From positions 3,782,001 to 3,846,000 of the forward strand of contig NZ_RBKU01000001.1 in the NCBI RefSeq assembly GCF_003633615.1: a DNA stretch of 64,000 bases. The letters are read 5' to 3'. The first letter of the stretch is position 1. Every line of letters starts with the position of its first letter. The translations under genes and the position numbers were made by a program. The DNA comes from Mucilaginibacter gracilis. GTDB lineage: Bacteria > Bacteroidota > Bacteroidia > Sphingobacteriales > Sphingobacteriaceae. This document shows, in pieces, positions 43,142 to 52,840 of this stretch. The notes under the pieces were generated by a model. That model was not told the origin of the DNA. It ran no database searches and saw nothing but the letters and a program-made list of their open reading frames with translations.

Positions 43142-43795
43142 ATGAAACATCTGCTTTCCCCATCCATATTAACGGCTAATTTCGCCAATTTACAAACCGA
43201 CATTGAGATGCTTAACCAAAGCGAAGGCGATTGGATACATGTTGATGTGATGGATGGCGTTTTTGTGCCCAATATATCTTTTGGTTTCGCGGTAATAAAG
43301 GCCATTAAACAATATGCCCAAAAACCATTGGATGTGCATTTGATGATTGTTGACCCCGACAGGTATCTGGAAGAATTTAAAAATGCCGGGGCCGATGGTA
43401 TTACCGTACATTACGAGGCTTGTACACATTTAAACCGAACAGTTAATAAAATAAAAGAACTGGGTTGCAGGGCAGGGGTGGCCATTAACCCACACACGCC
43501 GGTTGCATTACTTGATGATATTATTGAGGATTTGGATTTGGTGCTCATTATGTCGGTTAATCCGGGTTTTGGCGCTCAAAAGTTTATAGATAATACATAC
43601 AAAAAAATTGCCGATTTAAAAAAGCTAAGCCAATTGCGCAACCCTAAGGTTTATATTGAAATTGACGGTGGGGTTGATGATAGTAATGCCGCAAAGCTTG
43701 TTAACGCAGGTGCAAATGTATTGGTGGCGGGTAATGCCGTGTTTTCGGCAGCTAACCCTATTGATGCCATAAGTTTACTGAAGCATATTGTATAA
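43142..43795 (+). CDS. rpe: Ribulose-phosphate 3-epimerase
   Basis: Rpe interconverts ribulose-5-phosphate and xylulose-5-phosphate in the pentose phosphate pathway. The protein from ATG 43142 has 217 residues, the normal TIM-barrel length. Motifs: LSPSILTANFANL, the metal-binding WIHVDVMDGVFVPN, PLDVHLMI, VLIMSVNPGFGAQKF and EIDGGV. A frame open to 43067 covers the promoter and lacks family similarity. It is a single gene, followed 240 nt later by serC. Confidence 0.96.
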   Translation: MKHLLSPSILTANFANLQTDIEMLNQSEGDWIHVDVMDGVFVPNISFGFAVIKAIKQYAQKPLDVHLMIVDPDRYLEEFKNAGADGITVHYEACTHLNRTVNKIKELGCRAGVAINPHTPVALLDDIIEDLDLVLIMSVNPGFGAQKFIDNTYKKIADLKKLSQLRNPKVYIEIDGGVDDSNAAKLVNAGANVLVAGNAVFSAANPIDAISLLKHIV

Positions 43796-44034
43796 AAACA
43801 AAATGCTATGTTGAAAATTCCCCCTATGGTTGGTTTGTAATAATTGATTTTTTAAAGAATTATTTTTGGATAAAAAGTAGCTGGACAATTTCAAATTACT
43901 AACTTCGGGCCGTAAAAATTTCCATACTCTTAACAGAGTATAATGTTTTTCGAGACAATGATAATATACAAAGTCTATAGTTTTTTAGGTTAAAACGCAA
44001 AAGGCTTACATACAGAATACTAAATACAACGAAC

Positions 44035-45102
44035 ATGAAACATAATTTTGGTGCCGGACCAGGCATTTTACCACACGAAGTACTAAAACAAGCCGCCGAG
44101 GCCGTAGTTGATTTGAATGGAATTGGTTTATCAATTTTAGAAATATCGCACCGGTCGGTTGAATTTGAGGCTGTTTTAGATGAGGCTATACGTTTGGTAA
44201 AAGAGTTGTTTAGCGTACCCGAAGGTTATTCAGTATTATTTTTACAGGGCGGCGCAAGCACACAGTTTGCTATGGTGCCTTATAACCTTTTATCATCAAC
44301 CGGCACAGCAGCTTATGTTGAAAGCGGTGTTTGGGCAAACAAAGCTATAAAGGAGGCTAAATATTTTGGCGGTGTTAACGTTTTGGCTACCGCTAAAGAG
44401 GATAATTTCCGCCATATCCCTAAAGATTATGCGATACCTGCCGACGCTGCTTATTTCCATATAACATCAAACAATACCATTTATGGTACCCAGTTGCATG
44501 AGTTCCCTAAGTCACCGGTGCCAATGGTTTGCGATATGTCTTCAGACATATTTAGCCGCAAAGTTAACGTTGCCGATTTTGGTTTAATTTATGCAGGTGC
44601 TCAAAAAAATATGGGCCCGGCGGGTACAACGTTGGTAATTGTTAAGGATGATATTTTAGGTAAGGTTGATCGTAAAATACCGGCCATGCTAAACTATCAA
44701 ACACAGATAGAAGGTGGTTCAATGTACAACACGCCTCCTTGTTTTGCTATTTACGTATCTATGCTTACCCTGCGCTGGTTAAAGGCTAACGGTGGTGTTG
44801 AAGCTATTGAGAAAGCCAATAATGCCAAAGCCGCTGCTTTGTATGAAGAGATTGACCGTAATCCTTTGTTTAAAGGTGTATGCGTGCCCGAAGATCGCTC
44901 GAAAATGAATGTTTGCTTTTTAACCGAAAACCCGGAGCACGAAAAACCGTTCCTTAAACTTTGCGATGAAAAGGATATTGTTGGCATAAAGGGCCATCGC
45001 AGTGCAGGTGGTTTCAGGGCTTCTATTTACAACGCATTGCCCATTACCAGTGTTTATGTGCTGATAGAAACCATGCAGGAGTTTGCCGAGAAGTATAAAT
45101 AA
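44035..45102 (+). CDS. serC: Phosphoserine aminotransferase
   Basis: SerC makes 3-phosphoserine from 3-phosphohydroxypyruvate and glutamate with PLP. The 355-residue protein has the typical start [26 protein letters not shown], the phosphate loop [15 protein letters not shown] and the PLP lysine in [13 protein letters not shown]. The C-terminal [15 protein letters not shown] is the family signature. It is followed by serA on the same strand, with only a palindromic repeat between, so both serve serine synthesis. SerB is not in the window. Confidence 0.96.
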   Translation: MKHNFGAGPGILPHEVLKQAAEAVVDLNGIGLSILEISHRSVEFEAVLDEAIRLVKELFSVPEGYSVLFLQGGASTQFAMVPYNLLSSTGTAAYVESGVWANKAIKEAKYFGGVNVLATAKEDNFRHIPKDYAIPADAAYFHITSNNTIYGTQLHEFPKSPVPMVCDMSSDIFSRKVNVADFGLIYAGAQKNMGPAGTTLVIVKDDILGKVDRKIPAMLNYQTQIEGGSMYNTPPCFAIYVSMLTLRWLKANGGVEAIEKANNAKAAALYEEIDRNPLFKGVCVPEDRSKMNVCFLTENPEHEKPFLKLCDEKDIVGIKGHRSAGGFRASIYNALPITSVYVLIETMQEFAEKYK

Positions 45103-45202
45103 ACCCCCTAACCCTCTAAAGGGGGAACAAAATTAAAACGACTAACTCCCGGCTACTCTAAACGAGGACAATAACTGCCCCTTTAGGGAGGCCGGGGGGC
45201 TA
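45103..45202. repeat. Paired inverted GC-rich repeat, serC-serA gap
   Basis: One copy at about 45103-45126 (CCCCCTAACCCTCTAAAGGG then GGAAC) faces an inverted, diverged copy at 45176-45202 (CCCCTTTAGGGAGGCCGGGG then GG). It is the same family as 8790-8894 and sits inside the serCA transcript. Confidence 0.8.
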
Positions 45203-45218
45203 AACAATAACATAAAAG

Positions 45219-46169
45219 ATGATCAAAATATTAGCTAATGATGGTATTGACCCTGCCGGTAAGGCGCTTTTAGAAGCTGCCGGCTTTTTTATTGATACCG
45301 TAAATATTCCGCAGGATGAATTACCTGCCCGTTTAAACGAATATGATGCCATAACCGTGCGCAGTGCAACTAAGGTACGCAAAGCTTTATTGGACGCCTG
45401 CCCTAACATTAAGTTGGTGGGCCGCGGCGGTGTAGGTGTTGATAATATTGATGTTGACTACGCTAAAGAAAAAGGCGTTGCCGTATTTAACACTCCGGCA
45501 TCATCATCATTATCTGTTGCCGAATTGGTTTTTGGCCACCTGTTTACAGGCGTAAGGTTTTTATACGAAAGCAACCGCCGCATGCCGGCCGAAGGCAACA
45601 CCAAATTTAACGATTTGAAAAAGGCGTATGCTAAAGGTATTGAGCTGCGTGGTAAAACTATAGGTATTTTAGGTTTTGGCCGTATTGGCCGCGAAGTAGC
45701 CAAAGTAGCCATTGGTTTGGGCATGGATGTGCTGGCCTACGATCTGTTTCCGTTTAACCCCGAAGTTGAATTAACCTTAGGTGGTGGTATACAGGTAAAA
45801 GCATCTGTAAAGGTTGCTACCAAAGAAGAAGTTATTACGCAAAGTGATTTTATAAGCTTACACGTACCCTTTACCGATAAACCGGTATTAGGAGCCGAAG
45901 AGCTTGCACAAGTGAAAAAAGGCGTTGGCCTGGTTAATTGCTCACGCGGCGGAACCATTGATGAGTTGGCACTTATTGATGCCCTTAACAGTGGCAAAGT
46001 TGGTTTTGCAGGTTTAGATGTTTTTGATAACGAACCCACCCCGCGCGAAGAAATATTGAAACACCCCAAAATTTCGCTTACGCCGCATATTGGTGCTGCC
46101 ACAAATGAGGCTCAGGAGCGCATTGGTGTTGAACTTGCCAATTTAATTATCGGCTATTTTAACAAGTAA
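45219..46169 (+). CDS. serA: D-3-phosphoglycerate dehydrogenase (short form)
   Basis: SerA oxidises 3-phosphoglycerate to 3-phosphohydroxypyruvate with NAD. The 316-residue protein is the short form without ACT or ASB regulatory domains. The Rossmann motif is GILGFGRIGREVAK, with catalytic Arg in VNCSRGGTID, Glu in DVFDNEPTP and His in TPHIGAATNEAQ. Placement after serC supports SerA over other D-2-hydroxyacid dehydrogenases. Without the ACT domain it is probably not inhibited by serine. It ends at a bidirectional terminator. Confidence 0.92.
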   Translation: MIKILANDGIDPAGKALLEAAGFFIDTVNIPQDELPARLNEYDAITVRSATKVRKALLDACPNIKLVGRGGVGVDNIDVDYAKEKGVAVFNTPASSSLSVAELVFGHLFTGVRFLYESNRRMPAEGNTKFNDLKKAYAKGIELRGKTIGILGFGRIGREVAKVAIGLGMDVLAYDLFPFNPEVELTLGGGIQVKASVKVATKEEVITQSDFISLHVPFTDKPVLGAEELAQVKKGVGLVNCSRGGTIDELALIDALNSGKVGFAGLDVFDNEPTPREEILKHPKISLTPHIGAATNEAQERIGVELANLIIGYFNK

Positions 46170-46185
46170 TTAAAGTTTGAAATCA

Positions 46186-46224
46186 AACCAATAAAGGCCG
46201 GAAAATTTTCGGCCTTTATTGGTT
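46186..46224. terminator. Bidirectional terminator between serA and lipoprotein genes
   Basis: Long stem AACCAATAAAGGCCG (46186-46200) with CGGCCTTTATTGGTT (46210-46224), loop GAAAATTTT. It touches the stop codon of the leftward lipoprotein gene, so the gene end is part of the hairpin. Confidence 0.85.
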
Positions 46225-46781
46225 TATTGAGCAACGTTGAACGAGCCTGTAACCCGAACCGAGTCGCTTTTCGCACTATTAGTATCGGTAACATAGCCAT
46301 CAAAAGTGCCTTTTACTGTTCCGGCGGCGTAGTTGCCAACCACATTTGTAACGTGGATGTTTTCGGAAGTTATGGTTGCCTTAAAAGATTTTGTGGCTCC
46401 CGTTTGCTGTAGGTTTACGCCCGTCATGGTAAGGAAAAACGAGTCAATAGGATAAGTGCCGGGGACAGTATCCTCATAACCTAAAATAATAGAACCAGTT
46501 AAGCCCGAATCAAAGAAAGATATTTCGGTTGAATACTTGGGCGACATCATAACCGGGACGCTGTTTAAGCCCACAAAATAAGTAGGGCTGCTCCATGTAT
46601 ATGTTTTACCAGAAAATTGGAAAGTTATGGTATTGGTACCTGTACCTGTACCAGTACCTGTACCACTTCCGCTTCCGGAAGGAGTTACATCATGTCCAGG
46701 TACTTTTCGGCACGATGGAAATAAGGAGACAGTACTAATTGCTGCGCAGAACAAAAAAATTAGTGAGTACTTTTTTTTCAT
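46224..46781 (-). CDS. Lipoprotein of unknown function, Gly-Thr repeat type
   Basis: Protein of 185 residues from ATG 46781 with a lipoprotein signal ending SLFPSC (Cys about 24). Directly after it comes RKVPGHDVTPSG and a low-complexity Gly/Ser/Thr tract with five Gly-Thr pairs, coded by a 6-nt repeat (GGTACA-like; 46635-46670). The rest is a beta-rich domain (TITFQFSGKTYTWSSPTYFV ...). It is a paralogue of the next gene upstream: both share CRKVPGHDVTPSG and the domain layout. Secreted lipid-anchored surface or periplasmic protein; no function recognised. Confidence 0.75.
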   Translation of the reverse strand: MKKKYSLIFLFCAAISTVSLFPSCRKVPGHDVTPSGSGSGTGTGTGTGTNTITFQFSGKTYTWSSPTYFVGLNSVPVMMSPKYSTEISFFDSGLTGSIILGYEDTVPGTYPIDSFFLTMTGVNLQQTGATKSFKATITSENIHVTNVVGNYAAGTVKGTFDGYVTDTNSAKSDSVRVTGSFNVAQ

Positions 46782-46790
46782 ATCCACAAA

Positions 46791-47393
46791 TTATTGTATT
46801 TGAACATCAAACGTTCCCGAAACAGGTACAGGGGCAAAGGTGTTCATATCTAACATGTTACCTGCAAAAGTGCCCTTTGCACTACCTTTTACTGTACCTA
46901 ATGATGTGGATGTGATGGTTATATTTTCGTCGGTTACGGTAATCATTACAGTGCCACCGGCGCCCGTTAATGATACTCCCGGAGTTTTGATAAAAGTTCC
47001 AAATGCCGACGCCGGATAAGTACCTGGAGTTGTGGCTGCAAAACACACACTTACAGCGGTTGTTAAAGCTAAGTTAAAATCTGCCGGGCCGCCGGTAATT
47101 AGGGTGTTCGGTACGTTTGAGAAAGCGTTAGTTCCGGTAGTGGGTGTAGTGCCCAATCCCATATAATAGGTAGGCAATGTCCATGTTTGTACAGCACCGC
47201 CATTAACTCTAAAGGTAAATGTGCCTGTGGTTGTACCTGTAGTACCTGTGGTGCCTGTGCCGCCACTGGGTGTTACATCATGCCCCGGAACTTTTCGGCA
47301 AGAAGATATTACGGCTGTGAATATTATTAATGCCGCCAAACCTGTACGCCATTTTTTTTGCGCGTTTTTCATTGTTATTATTGTTTTTTTCAT
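46791..47393 (-). CDS. Lipoprotein of unknown function, paralogue of the preceding gene
   Basis: Protein of 200 residues (ATG 47393; an internal ATG at 47372 is possible) with a lipoprotein signal ending AVISSC (Cys about 32). It has the same CRKVPGHDVTPSG block, a Gly/Thr-rich tract (GGTGTTGTTGTTTG) and a similar beta domain with TLPTYYMGLG. The two genes are 9 nt apart, so they form an operon that arose by tandem duplication. They may be surface-exposed antigens or structural lipoproteins, which is inference. Confidence 0.75.
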   Translation of the reverse strand: MKKTIITMKNAQKKWRTGLAALIIFTAVISSCRKVPGHDVTPSGGTGTTGTTGTTTGTFTFRVNGGAVQTWTLPTYYMGLGTTPTTGTNAFSNVPNTLITGGPADFNLALTTAVSVCFAATTPGTYPASAFGTFIKTPGVSLTGAGGTVMITVTDENITITSTSLGTVKGSAKGTFAGNMLDMNTFAPVPVSGTFDVQIQ

Positions 47394-47451
47394 AGGTATT
47401 TGGTAAACTGGTTAAAGTTATTGTAATAATATGATAAAACCAATAGTTAAA

Positions 47452-47979
47452 TTATTTTACGCTATAGGCACCCGTTAAAAAAACCGAGTCGGTTTGTGCC
47501 ACTTTATTGAATGAGTAAAAACTAAAATTGCCACTATATACCTTGCCCGAATCGTCTATTTTTATCTCGCTAACCCTATCGGTACTTTTGGCTGCAAGGG
47601 AGATATAGGTTTTGGAGCTGGTAGTAAACTGCGAACCATCCAAAACATAAATTCCGCTGCCAACAATATCGGTATGGAAGCTCAGGGTAAAGCTTGTGCC
47701 GTTGTTTGTGCTTGTACCGCTCAATAAATATTGGCGGTAATTAGGCAAATTTGGATTTACAGACTGAGTGGTAAAAGTAACAATATCCGGTGCGGAGGTA
47801 ATGGAGTAGGCCGTAGCATCGGTATTAATTTGAATAATCCTGGTAACATTTTTTGATGCAATGTAATAACCATCCTGATGCTTACCACATGAGGAAAGCA
47901 CCGCCAGGGCTGTAAGAGCAAAGGCTAATAAAATGGATTTCCAACGGTGCTGTAATGTGGCGTTTAGCATCAAAAACAT
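47452..47979 (-). CDS. Lipoprotein of unknown function
   Basis: Protein of 175 residues (about 172 from the ATG at 47970) with a lipoprotein signal ending AVLSSC. The mature part is beta-rich and Ser/Thr-rich (KTYISLAAKSTDRVSEIKID). It lies 58 nt upstream of the duplicated pair in the same direction, and shares length and secretion type but not the KVPGHDVTPSG block. It is probably the first gene of a three-lipoprotein operon. The family is not recognised. Confidence 0.7.
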   Translation of the reverse strand: MFLMLNATLQHRWKSILLAFALTALAVLSSCGKHQDGYYIASKNVTRIIQINTDATAYSITSAPDIVTFTTQSVNPNLPNYRQYLLSGTSTNNGTSFTLSFHTDIVGSGIYVLDGSQFTTSSKTYISLAAKSTDRVSEIKIDDSGKVYSGNFSFYSFNKVAQTDSVFLTGAYSVK

Positions 47980-48014
47980 GGTTAAAATTAAATACTTTTT
48001 TGTTTTTTTAGCTA

Positions 48015-49406
48015 TTAAAATTCATAAGTTAAATCTTTTTCGGGAATAGTAACTTTATAGCCGTCGCTATCCAGTGCATCGGCCATGGCCTGCATGCTTG
48101 ATGTTTCGCCGTGTACCAAAAAAATGTTTTTCAACTTACCGCTGTCTTGTTGTTTTATTGTATCAATCAAATCTTCGTGGTCGCCATGCGCGCTAAACAA
48201 ATCTGTTTTTTTAATGGTTGCATAAACAGCCAGGTCGCGGTCTTTAATATGTACAATAGGGTCGCCCCGCAAAAGGCGGAAACCCAGCGTTCCCTTGGCG
48301 CAATAGCCAATAAATAATATGGTACAGTAATAATTTTGAATGTTGTTGTACAAATGATCCTGAATGCGGCCACCTTCCAACATCCCTGCCGACGAAATGA
48401 TGATGCAAGGTTCAAAATAATTTGAAACCTGGCGGCTATCTTTTAAACTTTCAATATAAGTTAGGTTTTCAAATTCAAACTCATCGCCCAATTTTTGATA
48501 AAAATCCTGTGCATCACCGTTAAGCATACTGTGATGTTTGCGAAATACGGTTGTAGCCATACTGGCCATAGGGCTATCAACAAAAACCTTAACGGGAGGC
48601 AATAAGCCTTTGCTGAATATTTTATTGAGCGAAAAAACCAACGCCTGTGTACGCCCAATGCTAAATGCCGGTATAATTAACCTGCCCGATTCTTTAATGC
48701 AGGCCCGGTCAATAACTTCGGTTAGCGTTTCTTCAATGGTTTTGTCTTTGGTGTGGTAGCGGCCACCATAGGTTGACTCGCAAACCAAATAGTCTACCGG
48801 TGGCAGGGGTTGCGGGTCGTTTAATACGGGGTAGTTTTTGCGGCCAATATCGCCGGTAAAGGCAATTGTTTTTTCGGTTCCATTATCGTTAACCTTAAAA
48901 ACTGCTGCACCTGCTCCTAACAAGTGGCCTACAGGTATAAACGTTAATTCAATATCGCCGTTTATGCGGAAAGGGCGGTTAAAGCCAATGGTAACAAAGC
49001 GGTCAACCGTGTCCATCACATGTTTTTGCAGGTATAGCGGTTGCCTGCCCTGGCCGGGGCGCTTACGGTTGTGCTTGCGCGAAGTTTGCTCCTTGCGCAT
49101 AAATATGTTAACCGAATCGAGCAATAGCAGTTCGCTTAATTCGGCAGTTGGTGCGGTACATAAAATTTGCCCGTTAAAACCCCTGCGCACAAGTGTGGGC
49201 AAATTACCCGAATGATCTATATGAGCATGGGTTAAAACAACAACATCTATTTCTTCGGGCCTAAAGGCAAAGTTTTCGTTAAGCTGTACGTTATGGTCGC
49301 GCTCATAATCAAGTCCGCAATCAATTAATATTTTGTATTGGCCCACCTGGAGCAGGTGCATGCTACCTGTTACTTGCTGAGCAGCACCATGTATGGTTAG
49401 TTTCAT
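48015..49406 (-). CDS. Beta-CASP metallo-beta-lactamase nuclease (CPSF/YsdA type)
   Basis: Protein of 463 residues. The metallo-beta-lactamase domain has the zinc site LTHAHIDHSG (HAHIDH at 60-65), GHLLGAGAAVF, the Asp in FTGDIGRKNYP, and a C-terminal FSAHGDHEDLID. The inserted beta-CASP part with RLIIPAFSIGRTQALVF and a SAGML block marks the RNA-processing branch related to CPSF-73 and bacterial homologues such as YsdA-like RNases. It probably cleaves RNA in the cytoplasm. It is separate from the ABC exporter gene by a short palindrome. Confidence 0.9.
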   Translation of the reverse strand: MKLTIHGAAQQVTGSMHLLQVGQYKILIDCGLDYERDHNVQLNENFAFRPEEIDVVVLTHAHIDHSGNLPTLVRRGFNGQILCTAPTAELSELLLLDSVNIFMRKEQTSRKHNRKRPGQGRQPLYLQKHVMDTVDRFVTIGFNRPFRINGDIELTFIPVGHLLGAGAAVFKVNDNGTEKTIAFTGDIGRKNYPVLNDPQPLPPVDYLVCESTYGGRYHTKDKTIEETLTEVIDRACIKESGRLIIPAFSIGRTQALVFSLNKIFSKGLLPPVKVFVDSPMASMATTVFRKHHSMLNGDAQDFYQKLGDEFEFENLTYIESLKDSRQVSNYFEPCIIISSAGMLEGGRIQDHLYNNIQNYYCTILFIGYCAKGTLGFRLLRGDPIVHIKDRDLAVYATIKKTDLFSAHGDHEDLIDTIKQQDSGKLKNIFLVHGETSSMQAMADALDSDGYKVTIPEKDLTYEF

Positions 49407-49466
49407 TTGTTTTTTAGTCTATTTAGCCCCTTCTAAATCTCCCCTGGTAACGGAGACTTTAAAAAA

Positions 49467-49499
49467 AGCCCTCCCTTCCGGGGAGGGTTGGGTGGGGCT
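49467..49499. repeat. Short GC palindrome, relative of the copy before metX
   Basis: Reads AGCCCTCCCTTCCGGGGAGG and continues GTTGGGTGGGGCT. The hairpin CCCTCCC/GGGAGGG and the trailing TTGGGTGGGGCT match the minus-strand copy at 32003-32040. Confidence 0.75.
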
Positions 49500-49501
49500 C
49501 T

Positions 49502-51325
49502 TCACCCCAGTTCAAATTGTAATCCGCTTAAATAGCGGTACAAACCCTGTTCGTTTTTAAGTAATTCGTTATGGTTGCCGCTTTCTAATATAACACCTTT
49601 TTCTAATACAATTATTTTATCTGCTTCGCGGATGGTTGAAAGGCGGTGCGCTATGATAATGGATGTACGGTTTTTCATTAACTCTTCTAAGGCTTCCTGC
49701 ACCAAACGTTCCGATTCCGAGTCGAGCGATGAGGTGGCTTCATCCAAAATTAAAATTGAAGGGTTTTTTAATAATGCGCGTGCAATGGCTATGCGCTGGC
49801 GCTGGCCGCCCGATAGTTTTACACCGCGTTCGCCCACTACCGTGTCATAACCTTCGGGGAAGGTGGTAATGAAGCTATCGGCGTTAGCGCGTTTAGCTGC
49901 TTGTATAATGTCGTCATCGTTGGAGCCTAGCTTACCATAGGCAATGTTTTCGCGGATAGTGCCACCAAATAGCATAACATCTTGCGGAACGATTGCAACC
50001 TGGTTGCGGATGTCGGTTAGTGAATAATCACACGCCGGTTTATCATCAAATAATAATTGCCCGCTTTGGGGATGGTAGAATTGTAATATAAGTGCCGCCA
50101 TTGTTGATTTTCCCGAACCACTTGGGCCTACAATGGCAACTTTTTGCCCGGCCGATGCCTCAAATGAGATACCTTTTAAAACGTCAATTTCGGGACGGGA
50201 AGGGTAGTGAAACTTTACATCCCTGAAAGTAAGATTGCCTTTAATGTTTTGTGTTATATAATTTTCTGTTTCCCCAATATTAATGGTTTCGCCTTGCTCA
50301 TTCAAAATTTCAACTACCCGCTCGCTTGAGCCCACGGCGCGCTGGATATTGGCATATTGCTCCGGCAGGCCAGCAAGCGTGCCCGAAACCAATATGGCAT
50401 ATAAAACAAACTCGGTTAACTCGCCAACTTTAAGTTCCTTCAAGCTAACCAGGTGGGCGCCATACCAAATTACACCTACTATTACACCAAACAAGCAAAA
50501 TACAATAAACGAAGCAAACAACCCACGAAATTTGGCGCCCTTAATGGCCAAACTTGCTACTTTGCGGATGCTTTTATTGTAGCGGCCAGCTTCAAAGGCC
50601 TCGTTAACAAATGCTTTTACATTGGCAATTCCTTGCAGGGTTTCTTCAACAATGGTATTTGATTCGGCCAACTGATCTTGCGCCTGGCGCGATATTTTGC
50701 GGATAAACCTGCCAAAAAATATGGCGCAAGGGGCAATTACGGGTAGTATAATTAATAAGATCAAGGCTAATTTACCCGATACGATGGCCATCATGCTGAT
50801 ACCGCCTACCAAGATGATGAGTAAGCGCAATATTTCGGCAAAGGATGTAGTTAACACATCTTGTATTTGGGAAAGATCGGCAGAAATGCGGCTATTCAGT
50901 TCGCCAACACGGCGGTTGGCGAAGAAATTCATTGGTAAAGTAATGAGCTTGAAATAAGTATCGCGGCGTATATCGGCCAGGGCATTCTCGGCTATTTGTA
51001 CAAACCAGGTAACCCGGAAAAATGAAACGAATGCCTGAACAAATAATATAGCGAAAGATATGAGCCCAATGGTATTTAAATTTGATGGCAGAATGCCTTT
51101 GCTTACCTCGCCCTTGGCTGCGTCAATTATTCCGCCCAATAGTTTTGGGAAGGCTAAACCAGTTAAACTGGATAAAATAAGGAACAACAGTGCTGCCGCA
51201 AATTTAAACCGATAAGGTTTAATATATGTTAACAGTTTTCGCAGGTTTTTTATGCCTTCTTTATTGATCTTAGCTTTGGGTAGTTCTGGTGCTGATATGT
51301 TACCGCTGTTTCGTCCTCGTGCCAT
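49502..51325 (-). CDS. ABC exporter, fused membrane and ATPase half-transporter
   Basis: Half-transporter of 607 residues that works as a dimer. Six membrane helices lie in the first 330 residues. The ATPase domain has Walker A GPSGSGKST, Q-loop VPQDVMLFG, signature KLSGGQRQRIAIARAL, Walker B SILILDEATSSLD and the H-loop IIAHRLST. It belongs to the lipid/multidrug (MsbA-like) exporter group. The substrate cannot be told from sequence; MsbA-type lipid A export is one possibility. There is no operon partner in the same direction except the beta-CASP gene downstream. Confidence 0.93.
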   Translation of the reverse strand: MARGRNSGNISAPELPKAKINKEGIKNLRKLLTYIKPYRFKFAAALLFLILSSLTGLAFPKLLGGIIDAAKGEVSKGILPSNLNTIGLISFAILFVQAFVSFFRVTWFVQIAENALADIRRDTYFKLITLPMNFFANRRVGELNSRISADLSQIQDVLTTSFAEILRLLIILVGGISMMAIVSGKLALILLIILPVIAPCAIFFGRFIRKISRQAQDQLAESNTIVEETLQGIANVKAFVNEAFEAGRYNKSIRKVASLAIKGAKFRGLFASFIVFCLFGVIVGVIWYGAHLVSLKELKVGELTEFVLYAILVSGTLAGLPEQYANIQRAVGSSERVVEILNEQGETINIGETENYITQNIKGNLTFRDVKFHYPSRPEIDVLKGISFEASAGQKVAIVGPSGSGKSTMAALILQFYHPQSGQLLFDDKPACDYSLTDIRNQVAIVPQDVMLFGGTIRENIAYGKLGSNDDDIIQAAKRANADSFITTFPEGYDTVVGERGVKLSGGQRQRIAIARALLKNPSILILDEATSSLDSESERLVQEALEELMKNRTSIIIAHRLSTIREADKIIVLEKGVILESGNHNELLKNEQGLYRYLSGLQFELG

Positions 51326-51428
51326 AAATTTAATTTAAAGGTGTATTTAGATAGAGGACGGTATTGACGTTAAAATACTTTAACCAAGGTGTACTATTTA
51401 AGCATGGCATAACTACAAAACTAACCAA

Positions 51429-51947
51429 TTAAGCTTTGTTAACCGGCGACTTTCGGAAAAACAAAAAAATTGACGTTAATATGAGCAACAGTATAATAAT
51501 AACGTGGATGGTTTGTTTTTGCCTGTATTGGTTAACTTCCTGCGCCCGTTGTAACTCCAACTGTTCGTTTTGCTGGCGTAGCTTGTTAATAGTTACCATG
51601 TAATTATAACTACGATCTTCCGAATCGTTAGATTTGGCTATGACCTGCGTGGTTTGAAACGTTTTAAAATCGAGCAGTACTTTAATTTCGCGAAATATTA
51701 CCTCGTCGGTTTTGGCAATATCCATCAGTATCTCGCCCGATCGGCGAATGTCTTTTTTAGTTTGCCAGCCAAAAATTCCGGTTTTAGTGTTGAGGCTTTG
51801 GCTATATTGGCTAAACTTTGCACTGCGTTCGGCCAATAGCATATTTATTTTTTTACGCTGTAAATTGTATGTTGCCGAATCGGTATCTGCCGCGCGGGCA
51901 ACCAAAAAAGTAAGTGCCAGGGCAAGGCACATGAATAAAGTTTTCAT
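51429..51947 (-). CDS. Membrane-anchored coiled-coil protein of unknown function
   Basis: Protein of 172 residues with a signal peptide (about 1-19, ending FLVARA), a charged helical body (RKKINMLLAERSAKFSQYSQ at about 31-50; INKLRQQNEQLELQRAQEVN near 121-140) with heptad-like spacing, and one C-terminal membrane helix (about 148-165) followed by RKSPVNKA. The layout suggests a periplasmic coiled coil anchored in the inner membrane. It starts 14 nt after the stop of the SAM-dependent enzyme gene and is probably in the same operon. The family is not recognised. Confidence 0.7.
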   Translation of the reverse strand: MKTLFMCLALALTFLVARAADTDSATYNLQRKKINMLLAERSAKFSQYSQSLNTKTGIFGWQTKKDIRRSGEILMDIAKTDEVIFREIKVLLDFKTFQTTQVIAKSNDSEDRSYNYMVTINKLRQQNEQLELQRAQEVNQYRQKQTIHVIIILLLILTSIFLFFRKSPVNKA

Positions 51948-51961
51948 GAATTTGATTTGAA

Positions 51962-52738
51962 TTACTGAAAATCGATAATTACGCTATCGCCAAGGTTTAG
52001 TCCGAGCAGTCCGCTTGCATTGCCTTTGTTAATAGCAATTTCCAGGTGGTCGCTTATACCAAACATGCAAAGCTTTTCGCCCTCGGGCACTTCATTGTAG
52101 TGCCAGCTCAGGTGGTTAATAGTTTCGTTACGTTTAAAATACAATACAAACCTGCGGCCCTTTTGTTCGCTGTTAAAAAACTCTTTGGTAATATTGGTAA
52201 TTACGTTCTGAAACGAATCGATGTAGATAACGCTGCCTTTTATTACATTTTTTTCAACCACTGGCTGTAGGTTCATCTTCTTCTCCAGCGTGGTTATGGG
52301 TAAGCCAATTTGCTGCAATGCACCGCCCCGGGCCAGGTGGCAGGCGGCTTTTACAAAAATATCGGCAAGCGGAAAATGCAAAAATTTAAGATCCTGCATA
52401 ATATTGATCTCGAACATATCTTCCACATCATCCGTAAACATGAGCGAGAATATCCCGTTATCGGCACCAACAAAATAATGGTTACGGTATTTTACGGCAA
52501 GATATTTGGTGTATTCGTTATAAACAGTATCTATCCCGATAAGGTGAACTGTTCCTTCGGGAAAATAATGAAAACTATTTTTTAAAATAAAAGCCGCTTG
52601 TTGTACATTAAACGCGGCAACCGAGTGGGTAATATCAACAATGGTAACTGTGGGCAGTAACTTTAAAATACTACCTTTAAGGGCGGCCTGATAAATATCT
52701 TTATCGCCCAGATCAGTAGTTAAAGTTATAATTGCCAT
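51962..52738 (-). CDS. SAM hydroxide adenosyltransferase (DUF62/chlorinase-like)
   Basis: Protein of 258 residues of the DUF62 family, which cleaves S-adenosylmethionine to adenosine and methionine with hydroxide; related enzymes use fluoride or chloride. The N-terminal TLTTDLGDKDIYQAALKG and the conserved Asp in VDITHSV, plus GTVHLIGIDT and FVGADNG, are typical, as is the C-terminal small domain. The halogenase-specific loop of fluorinase is absent. It is divergent from the phoH-like gene. Role in sulfur or SAM balance is inferred; it may lower SAM in the cell. Confidence 0.9.
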   Translation of the reverse strand: MAIITLTTDLGDKDIYQAALKGSILKLLPTVTIVDITHSVAAFNVQQAAFILKNSFHYFPEGTVHLIGIDTVYNEYTKYLAVKYRNHYFVGADNGIFSLMFTDDVEDMFEINIMQDLKFLHFPLADIFVKAACHLARGGALQQIGLPITTLEKKMNLQPVVEKNVIKGSVIYIDSFQNVITNITKEFFNSEQKGRRFVLYFKRNETINHLSWHYNEVPEGEKLCMFGISDHLEIAINKGNASGLLGLNLGDSVIIDFQ

Positions 52739-52840
52739 TAATTTTTTTAAATATTATTGCTAATCTTGTAAACGCCTTAGCGGCTACAAATATTCAATTT
52801 TTAATTCAATAAAAAACCCGAAAACTAAAAAATCCATAGC

